In this document: piece by piece, positions 1 through 6,159 of the stretch
Layout: each line of letters starts with the position of its first letter
Position numbering within the stretch: the stretch's first letter is position 1
Origin: Verrucomicrobiota bacterium
GTDB taxonomy: Bacteria > Verrucomicrobiota > Verrucomicrobiia > Opitutales > Opitutaceae
Assembly (NCBI GenBank): GCA_023447015.1
Contig: JAEXPG010000635.1
Coordinates: forward strand, 1-10,010
Direction of reading: 5' to 3'
DNA: 10,010 bases
Translations under genes and position numbers: made by a program
Notes under the pieces: generated by a model
The model's database searches: none
The model's input: only the letters and a program-made list of their open reading frames with translations
What the model was told of the DNA's origin: nothing

Positions 1-2
1 TC

Positions 3-1055
3 CCTCCCCCCCGGCCCGGGCAGACCGACACCAGCCTCACGGTCGCACCGATCGGCCCGGTTCGCGTCGGCAGCTACCCCTACGGCGCCGTGGTCATCCA
101 GGTCGCCTCCCCGCTGGAGCAGGCCAACGAGGTTCTCAACCAGCAGTCCTGGGTGCTGCTCGGCTTGGGCATCGGGGTCTCGCTGCTGAGCATCGGGCTC
201 GGCTACGCCTTCAGCCGCCTGGTCCTGCGCCCCGTGCGCGCGATCGAGCAGACCGCCGCGCGCATCGGCGCCGAGAATCTCTCCGAACGCATCCCGGTGC
301 CCGCCGGCCGCGACGAACTCGCCGAGCTCGCCAACCTCCTCAACCGCACCTTCGACCGCCTCGAAGGGGCGTTCACCCAGGTGCGACGCTTCACCGCCGA
401 GGCCTCGCACGAGCTGAAGACCCCGCTCGCCCTCGCCCGCCTCCACGCCGAGAAACTCGCCCGCACGCCGCTCGGCGAAGAGCAGGGCCAGCAGGCCCAG
501 TCGCTGCTCGTCGAGTTGCAGCGGCTCCAGAAGATCATCGACGACCTCCTCCTCCTCTCCCGCACCGACGCCGGCGAAATGCCGCTCAACCGCCAGCCCC
601 AGAGCATCCACGCCTTTGTCGCCGAGTTCGCCGAGGACGCGCAGGCCCTCGCCGAGGACCGCGGTCTGCGCTTCACCCTCGCCATCGCCGACCACGGCAC
701 CGCGCCTTTCGACGCCGCCTGGCTGCGCCGCGTCCTGCTCAATCTGCTCAGCAACGCCCTCAAAGTCTCCCCGGCCGGAGGCACCCTCACCCTCCGCTCC
801 TCCGTCGCGGACAGAATCTGGCGCCTCACGCTTGAGGACGAGGGACCGGGCGTGCCGCCGGAGTCGCTCGAGCGCATCTTCGAACGCTTCGTGCAGCTGG
901 CCGGCCGCCCGTCCGGCGCCAACGAGGGCGCGGGACTCGGCCTCGCCATCGCACGCGGCATCGTCGTGCTGCACGGTGGCCGCATCTGGGCGGAAAACCG
1001 CGCCGACCGGTCCGGCCTGCGTGTCACCCTCGTGCTCCCCACCGGCCCCGCGTAG
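3..1055 (+). CDS. Sensor histidine kinase, heavy-metal-sensor-like (5' partial)
   Basis: Membrane sensor kinase that would autophosphorylate on His and pass the phosphate to a response regulator, probably encoded upstream outside the window. The frame is open from the window edge. The GTG at 90 is an internal Val, because readable protein of the usual pre-membrane segment precedes it (VRVGSYPYGAVVIQVASPLE). Numbering from that GTG, a transmembrane helix lies at about 21-45, a HAMP linker at 46-98 and the H-box ASHELKTPLA with phospho-His at 107 (codon 408-410). The N-box LLNLLSNALKVSP is at 217-228, the G1 box DEGPGVP at 250-256 and the G2 box GAGLGLA at 280-286, so the catalytic core is complete. 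The H-box and the pre-membrane segment resemble CusS/CopS metal sensors, but most of the sensor domain is missing, so the ligand is unknown. It ends with TAG. The family assignment is very secure; the metal ligand is inference. Confidence 0.95.
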   Translation, partial: PPPRPGQTDTSLTVAPIGPVRVGSYPYGAVVIQVASPLEQANEVLNQQSWVLLGLGIGVSLLSIGLGYAFSRLVLRPVRAIEQTAARIGAENLSERIPVPAGRDELAELANLLNRTFDRLEGAFTQVRRFTAEASHELKTPLALARLHAEKLARTPLGEEQGQQAQSLLVELQRLQKIIDDLLLLSRTDAGEMPLNRQPQSIHAFVAEFAEDAQALAEDRGLRFTLAIADHGTAPFDAAWLRRVLLNLLSNALKVSPAGGTLTLRSSVADRIWRLTLEDEGPGVPPESLERIFERFVQLAGRPSGANEGAGLGLAIARGIVVLHGGRIWAENRADRSGLRVTLVLPTGPA

Positions 1056-1075
1056 GGCCGTTTTCGCAGCAGACA

Positions 1076-1090
1076 GGCGCTATCCGCGCC
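1076..1090. other. Small hairpin after the histidine kinase
   Basis: A perfect 5-bp inverted repeat, GGCGC-TATCC-GCGCC, lies 20 bp past the kinase stop codon. It has no T-run, so a classical Rho-independent terminator is not supported. In DNA this GC-rich such short stems also occur by chance. It might contribute to 3' end processing or transcript stability. Confidence 0.2.
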
Positions 1091-1131
1091 GAGACCGGAA
1101 CACCGATCGCGGCTGCACAATCAGGGAACAG

Positions 1132-1151
1132 GGACCTGCGTGGGCAGGCCC
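1132..1151. terminator. Possible bidirectional terminator hairpin between convergent genes
   Basis: GGACCTGC (1132-1139) can pair with GCAGGCCC (1144-1151) around the 4-base loop GTGG, giving seven GC/AT pairs and one A-C mismatch. It sits in the 139-bp gap between the kinase (plus strand, ends 1055) and the BamE-like gene (minus strand, ends 1195), where a terminator for either transcript would be expected. Neither side has a real U-tract; the minus-strand side continues into a mildly T-containing CTGTTCC. The pairing is visible directly; its function is inferred from position only. Confidence 0.3.
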
Positions 1152-1194
1152 CGCTCTCGGCAAATGCCCCGGCGGGATTCCCGACGGGATCGGT

Positions 1195-1650
1195 TCAGTC
1201 CACCTGCTTGTCGACCGTCCGGTAACGCTTCGAACTCGTCAGCACTCCGTTGACGAACAGCAGCTCGGTGGTCTCCACCAGGAAGGTCCGTTGCTGGCTG
1301 TACACCGGCTCCGGAATCGTCTTCGTCATGCCGCTGACCGGGTCGACATAGGGGACGTCGATCGTCTTCACCGCCACATCCTTCACGTTGGCGAGCGTGT
1401 TGTACTTGTAGAACCAGATCTCGGCATCCACGTCCTTCTTTTTCAGACGCTTGATCCGGTCCGGGTTGCCGGCGATCGAGCGGACCTGATCGGGCGTCAT
1501 GCCGGCCGCGATGGTCGGGCGGGCGGGTTTCTCCGCCGTGGCGGCCGGCGCAGACTGGGCCGGTGCTTGCGCCTCCTCAGCGAAAACAGACGAGGAGCTG
1601 CAAAGGACCAACGCGAGGAGGGAGACGAGGGGAAAGGTGTTACGCTTCAT
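1195..1650 (-). CDS. Secreted small protein with BamE/SmpA-like motif
   Basis: A 151-residue protein of unknown exact role, probably periplasmic or envelope-associated. Residues 1-24 form a Sec signal peptide: basic MKRN, a hydrophobic core, then a type I cleavage site at SVFA/EE. The Cys at residue 17 follows Leu rather than Gly/Ala/Ser, so it is a poor lipobox and lipidation is unlikely. An Ala/Pro/Gln-rich linker follows (about 25-45). Then comes IAAGMTPDQVRSIAGNPD, which matches the start of the SmpA/OmlA (BamE-like) fold, in which small proteins bind outer-membrane assembly or lipoprotein partners. The closing strands EIWFYKYN and LLFVNGVLTSSKRY fit the same two-layer fold. The start ATG is preceded directly by GGGGAAG, the nearest thing to a purine-rich ribosome site in the window. 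It is separated by 302 bp from the aroC unit and appears monocistronic. That the gene is real is secure; the fold is likely, and no function is claimed. Confidence 0.82.
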   Translation of the reverse strand: MKRNTFPLVSLLALVLCSSSSVFAEEAQAPAQSAPAATAEKPARPTIAAGMTPDQVRSIAGNPDRIKRLKKKDVDAEIWFYKYNTLANVKDVAVKTIDVPYVDPVSGMTKTIPEPVYSQQRTFLVETTELLFVNGVLTSSKRYRTVDKQVD

Positions 1651-1952
1651 CTTCCCCGTCTAGTATCCCGCGGGAGCGGAAAATCCCACGAAAAACTTCG
1701 GAATCTTTCCCCCGGCCCCGGCCACCGGCTGGCGACGCCTCCGGCCCCACGGGGGAGAAGCCCCAGCCAAATCCGCCGGCCGGACACCGCCCACCGCTCG
1801 CGCGTCGGGGCGGACGAGGGTCGCGGAACGAGCAACCCGCCTCCATTAAGCCGATCCCGTGCGCCTGTTCGCGCGGTGCGCCGGGCACTCCACGCTTGTC
1901 GCCCGGAGGCCCGAGGAATACCCGCCAGGGCCCCGTCTTCTTCTGCCGCGGC
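1651..1952. other. 302-bp intergenic region
   Basis: This spacer lies between the pseudo-GTPase-like gene (ends 1953) and the BamE-like gene (starts 1650), both on the minus strand. Apart from the promoter-like patch at 1662-1675 I see no supported element. Short open frames across it on either strand have biased, Arg/Pro/Gly-rich translations typical of non-coding GC-rich DNA. No T-tailed hairpin follows the stop codon of the upstream gene. Confidence 0.6.
1662..1675 (-). promoter_or_regulatory. Putative -10 element and overlapping palindrome upstream of the BamE-like gene
   Basis: Read on the minus strand, GATACT (1667-1662) resembles a sigma-70 -10 box about 12 bp before the ATG, which would give a leader of only a few bases. 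A perfect 10-bp palindrome, TCCCGCGGGA (1666-1675), abuts and slightly overlaps it, where a repressor could sit. The upstream flank (1676-1697) is unusually AT-rich for this window, but no good -35 hexamer is visible at standard spacing. The call rests on motif resemblance only. Confidence 0.25.
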
Positions 1953-2687
1953 TCAGGCCCGGTCCGTCAGGAAGGCCGCGATGTTGGGGATGTGCTCGAC
2001 GCGCGAGCCGCCGCGGCTGCGGGCGAAATACTTGTCGTTCTCCGGCTTCGCCTCCTCGATCTCCTCGTCGCTCTCGTCGGCCAGCGCGATGTCCTCGTCG
2101 AAGACCTTCGCGACGCGCCGCGCCTCGGGGATGAGCATCACCGCCGGGTTCTTCAGCTTGTCGCGCCGCACCGCCTCGAAGAGGAACGGGAAATACTGGT
2201 CGCGGTAGCGCTTCTCGAAACCGTTGAGCCATTTCTGGTCGAGGCCCTCGACGCGGGTCAGCAACACCACGTCGGCATAGTGCGCGCAGGCGTCGTACCA
2301 CGGCTGCAGCTCCGCCTTCGCGTGCAGCAGCGCGGCATCGGCGATGAAGATCACGCGGGCCAGCCGCACGTCGGTGCGCATCAGGAGCAGCTCGTGCAGC
2401 GCCTCCACCTGGTCCACCGGATTGCTCCGGCCGTCAGCGACGAGAAAGAGGTGGGTGGCGTCGTCGGGGATCTCGAACTCCATCTCCGGCTTCGCCCAGG
2501 TCCAGCGCGCGATCCGCGCCCCGGTCTGTGCGAGCGCGGCGTCGCCGGCGGCATCCGGTGCCTCCGCGTCGCTGAGCAGGACCGTCGCCCGGTCCGTGGG
2601 CATGAGGCCTTCGCCGACGAGGTCGGCCAGGATGGTGCGCCGGCGTGCACCGGCGTTGCCGAGGATGAAATAGAGATCGAGGGCCAT
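1953..2687 (-). CDS. CobW/COG0523-like protein with degenerate nucleotide-binding motifs
   Basis: A 244-residue cytoplasmic protein that I recognise only by pattern. Its N-terminus LYFILGNAGARRRTIL aligns with the CobW/YjiA Walker A region (GFLGAGKTTLL), but Gly-Lys-Thr is replaced by three Arg (15-17). LFLVADGRSNPVDQVEAL (80-97) lines up with the family's ETSGLADPxPV block. VIFIADAALL (112-121) corresponds to the VxVVDA strand. ADVVLLTRVEGL (138-149) sits where ADxxxLNKTDL specifies guanine, with Asn-Lys-x-Asp changed to Thr-Arg-x-Glu. A metal-binding CxCC motif and a clear CobW C-terminal domain are absent; residues 197-213 are very acidic. Intact members are metal-chaperone GTPases, so this one probably does not hydrolyse GTP and may be a structural or regulatory relative. 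It starts 22 bp after the aroC stop and is likely co-transcribed with it. No Shine-Dalgarno precedes the ATG. The gene is secure; the family link is moderate. Confidence 0.75.
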   Translation of the reverse strand: MALDLYFILGNAGARRRTILADLVGEGLMPTDRATVLLSDAEAPDAAGDAALAQTGARIARWTWAKPEMEFEIPDDATHLFLVADGRSNPVDQVEALHELLLMRTDVRLARVIFIADAALLHAKAELQPWYDACAHYADVVLLTRVEGLDQKWLNGFEKRYRDQYFPFLFEAVRRDKLKNPAVMLIPEARRVAKVFDEDIALADESDEEIEEAKPENDKYFARSRGGSRVEHIPNIAAFLTDRA

Positions 2688-2709
2688 GGTGTTGTGGGCA
2701 GGCGGGGCC

Positions 2710-3801
2710 TCAGAAGCGCAGGGAGGAACGCTGCGCGTGCTGGCGCATCCAGTGGTCGACGAGCACGAGCGCCGCCATCGCCTCGACGATCACCACCGCG
2801 CGCGGCACCACGCAGGGGTCGTGCCGCCCGCGGCCGATGAGCTCGGTATCCTTCCCGTCGCGATCCACGGTGGCCTGCGGTTGCAGGATCGTGGCGGTGG
2901 GCTTGAAGGCGACGCGGAAGACGATCTCCTCGCCGTTGCTGATGCCGCCTTGGACGCCGCCCGAGCGGTTGGTCTTCGTGCGGATGCGGCCGTCGCGCGA
3001 CTCGAACAGGTCGTTGTGCTCCGAACCGCGCAGGAGCGAGCCGCCGAAACCGCTGCCGATCTCGAAGCCCTTGCTCGCCGGCAGCGAGAGCATCGCCTTG
3101 CCGAGGTCGGCCTCGAGCCGGTCGAACACGGGCTCGCCGAGCCCGGCGGGCACGTTGCGGATGCGGCACTCGATCACGCCGCCGACCGAGTCGCCCTCGG
3201 CCCGCACGGCCTTGATCCGCTCGATCATCCGCTCCGCCGTCTCGGCGTGCGGACAGCGCACCGCGGTGGCCTCGACCTCCGCGAGCGTGGGAAATTGCAC
3301 GATCTCGGGCGCGGCGATGTCGTGGATCCGGGTCACGAACGCGCGGATCTGCACCTCGCCGACCTTCGCCAGAAGCTTGCGGGCCACCGCGCCGGCCGCC
3401 ACGCGGCCGATCGTCTCGCGGGCCGAGGACCGCCCGCCGCCGCGATGGTCGCGGATGCCGTACTTGGCCTGGTAGGCGAAATCGGCGTGCGAGGGCCGGA
3501 ACTTGTCGCGCATCTCGTCGTAGGCGCCGGGCCGCTGGTCGGCGTTGCCCACCAGCATCGCCAACGGCGTGCCCGTGGTCCGCCCCTCGAACACGCCGCT
3601 GAGGATCGATACCTTGTCCTCCTCCTTGCGGGGCGTGACGATGTCGCTCTGCCCGGGCCGGCGGCGATCGAGCTCGGCCTGGATCTCCTCGGCGGTGAGC
3701 GGCAGCAGCGGCGGGCAACCGTCGATGACGACACCGACGCCGCCCCCATGGCTTTCGCCCCAGGTGGAGATCGTGAAGAGTTTGCCGAAGCTGCTGCCCA
3801 T
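2710..3801 (-). CDS. aroC: Chorismate synthase
   Basis: Catalyses the last shikimate-pathway step, anti-1,4-elimination of phosphate from EPSP to give chorismate, in the cytoplasm with reduced FMN. It has 363 residues, normal for the family. Signatures are in order: GKLFTISTWGESHGGGVG (6-23) with His18; RPSHADFAYQAKYG (102-115) with the second conserved His at 105; GGGRSSARETIGRVAAGA (121-138); RSGGVQGGISNG (279-290); and GRHDPCVVPRA (325-335). I placed the start at the ATG at 3801 because family members begin M-x-x-x-FG-x-x-F. The frame stays open to an ATG at 3930, but that 43-residue extension is Arg/Gly/Pro-rich and non-conserved. No ribosome site precedes the ATG. The pseudo-GTPase-like gene follows after 22 bp. 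All conserved elements are present, so the enzyme should be active. Supply of phenylalanine, tyrosine, tryptophan and folate precursors depends on it. Confidence 0.97.
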   Translation of the reverse strand: MGSSFGKLFTISTWGESHGGGVGVVIDGCPPLLPLTAEEIQAELDRRRPGQSDIVTPRKEEDKVSILSGVFEGRTTGTPLAMLVGNADQRPGAYDEMRDKFRPSHADFAYQAKYGIRDHRGGGRSSARETIGRVAAGAVARKLLAKVGEVQIRAFVTRIHDIAAPEIVQFPTLAEVEATAVRCPHAETAERMIERIKAVRAEGDSVGGVIECRIRNVPAGLGEPVFDRLEADLGKAMLSLPASKGFEIGSGFGGSLLRGSEHNDLFESRDGRIRTKTNRSGGVQGGISNGEEIVFRVAFKPTATILQPQATVDRDGKDTELIGRGRHDPCVVPRAVVIVEAMAALVLVDHWMRQHAQRSSLRF

Positions 3802-3888
3802 GGCGGCGAACGTGCCGCCCGCCCCGCGGCCCCGCAAGCGCGGAGTCGGCGCAGTGTGCCCCGCACAGGCCATCACGCCGCGTCTCAT

Positions 3889-3915
3889 CGGCACCGGCGT
3901 CGACCGGCACCGGCG
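3889..3915. repeat. 11-bp direct repeat upstream of aroC
   Basis: CGGCACCGGCG occurs at 3889-3899 and again at 3905-3915, separated by TCGAC, so the start-to-start distance is 16 bp. The pair lies about 90 bp upstream of the aroC start codon, in the 185-bp gap after the glycosyltransferase, where an aroC promoter or operator would be expected. No good -10/-35 pair is visible next to it. The repeat is seen directly; a regulatory role is inference, and GC-rich DNA makes chance repeats likely. Confidence 0.3.
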
Positions 3916-3986
3916 CCGCCCCGGACGCACGGGCGGGCCGGCTCACCGCGGTGGCCTGCCGCAAATGCCCCGAGGCGCCCCCTCGT

Positions 3987-4931
3987 TCACTTCGTCCCGC
4001 TCCGCCAGACCTCCCGCACCACCGATTGCGGGCGACGGTTGGCGGTGAGATAGGCGCGGCCGAGGTACTCGCCGATCATGCCGAGCATCACCAGCTGCGC
4101 GCCGGAAAAGACCAGCAGCGCCGCCATCAACGAGCCCCAGCCGAACGCCGGGCCGCGGTCGGCGAAGTGCAGGTAGACGACCACGCCGAGACCGAGCAGA
4201 CCGCAGGCGCTCAGCACCAGCCCGAGCACCGTCGCGGCCCGCAGCGGCGCGACCGAGAAGCTCGTGAACATGTTCAGCCACAGCCGCACCAGCCGGCGCA
4301 GGTTGTAGCCGCTCTGCCCCTGCTCGCGGGCCTTGTGCCCGACCTTGATCGACGTCACCGCCCGCGTGCACTGCAGGATCAGGCCGTCGATGTACGGATA
4401 CGGCCCCTCGTAGCGCACGACCTCGTCGACGATGAACCGGCTCAGGCAGCGGAAGCTCGAGAGATACAGCCCGCGCGGCTTGTCGAGGAGCCAGCCGGCG
4501 ACGGCGTTGGTGAACTGGCTGCCCCAGTTGCGCCAGGCGGCGTGCTCCTTCACGGCGTAGTCGCCGAACACCACGTCGTGCCCGCCGGCCTGCGCGGCGG
4601 CCAGCAGCTTCGGCACCTCCGCCGGCGGATTCTGGCCGTCGTCGTCCATCGTCACCACCCAGCGGCCGCGGGTGTGCCGCAGCCCGGTCATCACGGCGTT
4701 GTGCTCGCCGAAGTTGCGCGCGTGGCTGGCGACCACGACCGGCACCGGGCAAGTCGCCAGGATCCGGCGACAGGCGCCGAGCGTGTCGTCGGGGCTGCAG
4801 TCGTTGACGAGCACGATCTCCAGCCCGCCGGCGACCGGCAGGGCGGCCAGCTCGGCCACGACGCGCTCGATGCTCTCCGCGCTGCGGTACAGCGGGATCA
4901 CGATGGAAAGAGTGGGAACGTCTTCGCTCAT
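3987..4931 (-). CDS. GtrB/DPM1-like polyprenyl-phosphate glycosyltransferase (GT2)
   Basis: Inner-membrane-associated family 2 glycosyltransferase, probably moving a sugar from a nucleotide donor to polyprenyl phosphate. It has 314 residues. The GT-A domain begins LSIVIPLYRSAESIERVV (8-25), with VLVNDCSPDDT at 40-50 and RNFGEHNAVMTGL at 72-84. The metal/donor motif is MDDDGQNPP (95-103, Asp96-98), followed by REQGQSGYNLRRL (202-214), which matches the R-x-x-GxSKY region of this clade. Two hydrophobic helices (about 232-256 and 265-290) and a short basic tail complete the GtrB/ArnC/DPM1 plan. The start at 4931 gives the usual short N-terminus; the frame runs upstream to an ATG at 5000, but the added 23 residues resemble nothing. 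It is last in the four-gene block, 76 bp after the aminotransferase, and no ribosome site is visible. The sugar is unknown. No GtrA-type small flippase gene is visible in the window. Confidence 0.92.
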   Translation of the reverse strand: MSEDVPTLSIVIPLYRSAESIERVVAELAALPVAGGLEIVLVNDCSPDDTLGACRRILATCPVPVVVASHARNFGEHNAVMTGLRHTRGRWVVTMDDDGQNPPAEVPKLLAAAQAGGHDVVFGDYAVKEHAAWRNWGSQFTNAVAGWLLDKPRGLYLSSFRCLSRFIVDEVVRYEGPYPYIDGLILQCTRAVTSIKVGHKAREQGQSGYNLRRLVRLWLNMFTSFSVAPLRAATVLGLVLSACGLLGLGVVVYLHFADRGPAFGWGSLMAALLVFSGAQLVMLGMIGEYLGRAYLTANRRPQSVVREVWRSGTK

Positions 4932-5007
4932 GGGGGTTCGACGGCCCCAGCAGAGGCGATTCCTCGCCGCAACGCCATCGGCAAAGCGCGGGATCGTCAC
5001 CCGCCCC

Positions 5008-6135
5008 TCACGGGCGCCCGGCCTTCACCCACTCCCGCACCGCGGCGACGACCTGGCGGACGTCGGCCTCGGCCAGCGCCGGATGCACCGGCAGGCTGAG
5101 GACCTCCGCGCAGCAGCGCTCGCACTGCGCGAGCGCCCCGACCTCGTCCGGCGCCCATTTGGCGAACGCCGGCTGCAGGTGCAACGGCACCGGATACAGC
5201 GCCTGCGCCACGATGCCGCGGGCCTCCAGCCACACCCGGAGCCGCTCCCGGCCGGGGGTGCGGACCGCGTACTGGTGGTAGACCGGCACCATCCCGCCCG
5301 GCGCCGGTGGGAGCACAAGCCCCGTGCCGGCCAGCTCCTGGCTGTAGATCGCGGCCAGCGCCCGGCGCCGCGCGTTCTCGGCATCGAGCCGGCGCAGCCG
5401 CACACGCAGCACGGCCGCCTGGATCTCGTCCAACCGGCTGTTGCGACCGCCCTCGCCCGTGCTCACGTAGCGTTCCTGCCAGCCATACTGCCGCAGCGCC
5501 GCCACCCGCGCGGCGACCAGCGGATCGCCGGTGACCACCGCGCCGCCGTCGCCGAGCGCGGCAAGGTTCTTCGTCGGATAGAAACTGAACGCCGCCGCCT
5601 GTCCCCAGGTGCCGACCTTCTGGGTGACGACCATCGCCCCGTGCGCCTGCGCGCAGTCCTCGACGATCTGCAGCCGGTGCTCCTCCGCCAGGGCGACGAT
5701 CGCGGGCATCGCGCAGGGATGCCCGTAGAGATGCACCGGCACGACGGCGCGCACGGAGGTACCGCGGGGCGAGCGCAGCAGGTCGCGCAGTTTCTCGGGC
5801 GAAAGCGTCATCGTCGCCCGGTCGACATCGCAGAACACGGGCGTGCCACCGGCCGCGACGACCGCGGCGATCGTGGCGGACACCGTGTTGGCCGGGAGCA
5901 CCACGCCTTCGCCCGCCTGCACGCCCACGGCGCGCAGCGCGAGCTCGATGGCGTCGGTGCCGTTGGCGACCGTGAGGCAGGAGGCGCAACCGAGCCACGC
6001 GGCGAACTCGCGTTCGAACTCGGCCACCTCCGGGCCGAGGATGTAGCGGCCGCTGTCGAGCACGCGCGCGATGGCGGCGCGCACGTCGTCGGCGCAGGGG
6101 GCGAGGTTGGCTTTCGGGTCGGCGTTGGCGATCAT
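5008..6135 (-). CDS. DegT/DnrJ/EryC1-type sugar aminotransferase
   Basis: PLP-dependent aminotransferase of the family that adds an amino group (usually from Glu) to a keto sugar bound to a nucleotide. It has 375 residues, the normal length. SGRYILGPEVAEFEREFA (28-45) is the typical N-terminal motif. VANGTDAIELAL (57-68) binds the PLP phosphate. GTPVFCDVD (97-105) is conserved, and VEDCAQAHGA (158-167) carries the Asp/Gln that contact the PLP ring. SFYPTKNLAALGDGGAV (184-200) has the Schiff-base Lys189. The C-terminal half includes YHQYAVRT and the closing segment LYPVPLHLQPAF, both family-typical. It starts 24 bp after the epimerase stop and is followed by the GT2 gene, so it probably makes an amino sugar for the same glycan. 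FdtB/QdtB-like 3-amino-sugar enzymes are the nearest match by eye, but position specificity cannot be read from sequence alone. No Shine-Dalgarno is seen. Confidence 0.94.
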   Translation of the reverse strand: MIANADPKANLAPCADDVRAAIARVLDSGRYILGPEVAEFEREFAAWLGCASCLTVANGTDAIELALRAVGVQAGEGVVLPANTVSATIAAVVAAGGTPVFCDVDRATMTLSPEKLRDLLRSPRGTSVRAVVPVHLYGHPCAMPAIVALAEEHRLQIVEDCAQAHGAMVVTQKVGTWGQAAAFSFYPTKNLAALGDGGAVVTGDPLVAARVAALRQYGWQERYVSTGEGGRNSRLDEIQAAVLRVRLRRLDAENARRRALAAIYSQELAGTGLVLPPAPGGMVPVYHQYAVRTPGRERLRVWLEARGIVAQALYPVPLHLQPAFAKWAPDEVGALAQCERCCAEVLSLPVHPALAEADVRQVVAAVREWVKAGRP

Positions 6136-6159
6136 CGTGGGGAAAGGGGGCGGCCCGGC

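Noticed and set aside
1640..1888. Small minus-strand open frames of 62-82 codons upstream of the BamE-like gene.
   Set aside because: They overlap its start and have biased composition, no ribosome site and no recognisable motif.
203..2208. Open frames antisense to or out of frame with the kinase (203-1120 minus, 616-2208 plus).
   Set aside because: They are Ser/Arg/Pro-rich shadow translations, while the kinase frame holds all H, N, G1 and G2 boxes.
3802..3930. A 43-residue N-terminal extension of chorismate synthase starting at the ATG at 3930.
   Set aside because: Chorismate synthases begin a few residues before the FGxxF motif, and the extension is Arg/Pro/Gly-rich with no targeting or domain signal.
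3944..3953. Palindrome CACCGCGGTG considered as a stand-alone operator.
   Set aside because: A single 10-bp GC-rich palindrome with no promoter beside it is not enough to call. It is mentioned only with the aroC leader.
4932..5000. A 23-residue extension of the GT2 protein to the ATG at 5000.
   Set aside because: The start at 4931 puts the first strand LSIVIP at residue 8, as usual for the family. The extension resembles no known sequence.
5002..5016. Hairpin CGCCC-CTCAC-GGGCG at the end of the aminotransferase gene.
   Set aside because: It is only 5 bp, overlaps the stop codon, has no T-run and lies inside what looks like one operon. Chance is the simpler explanation.
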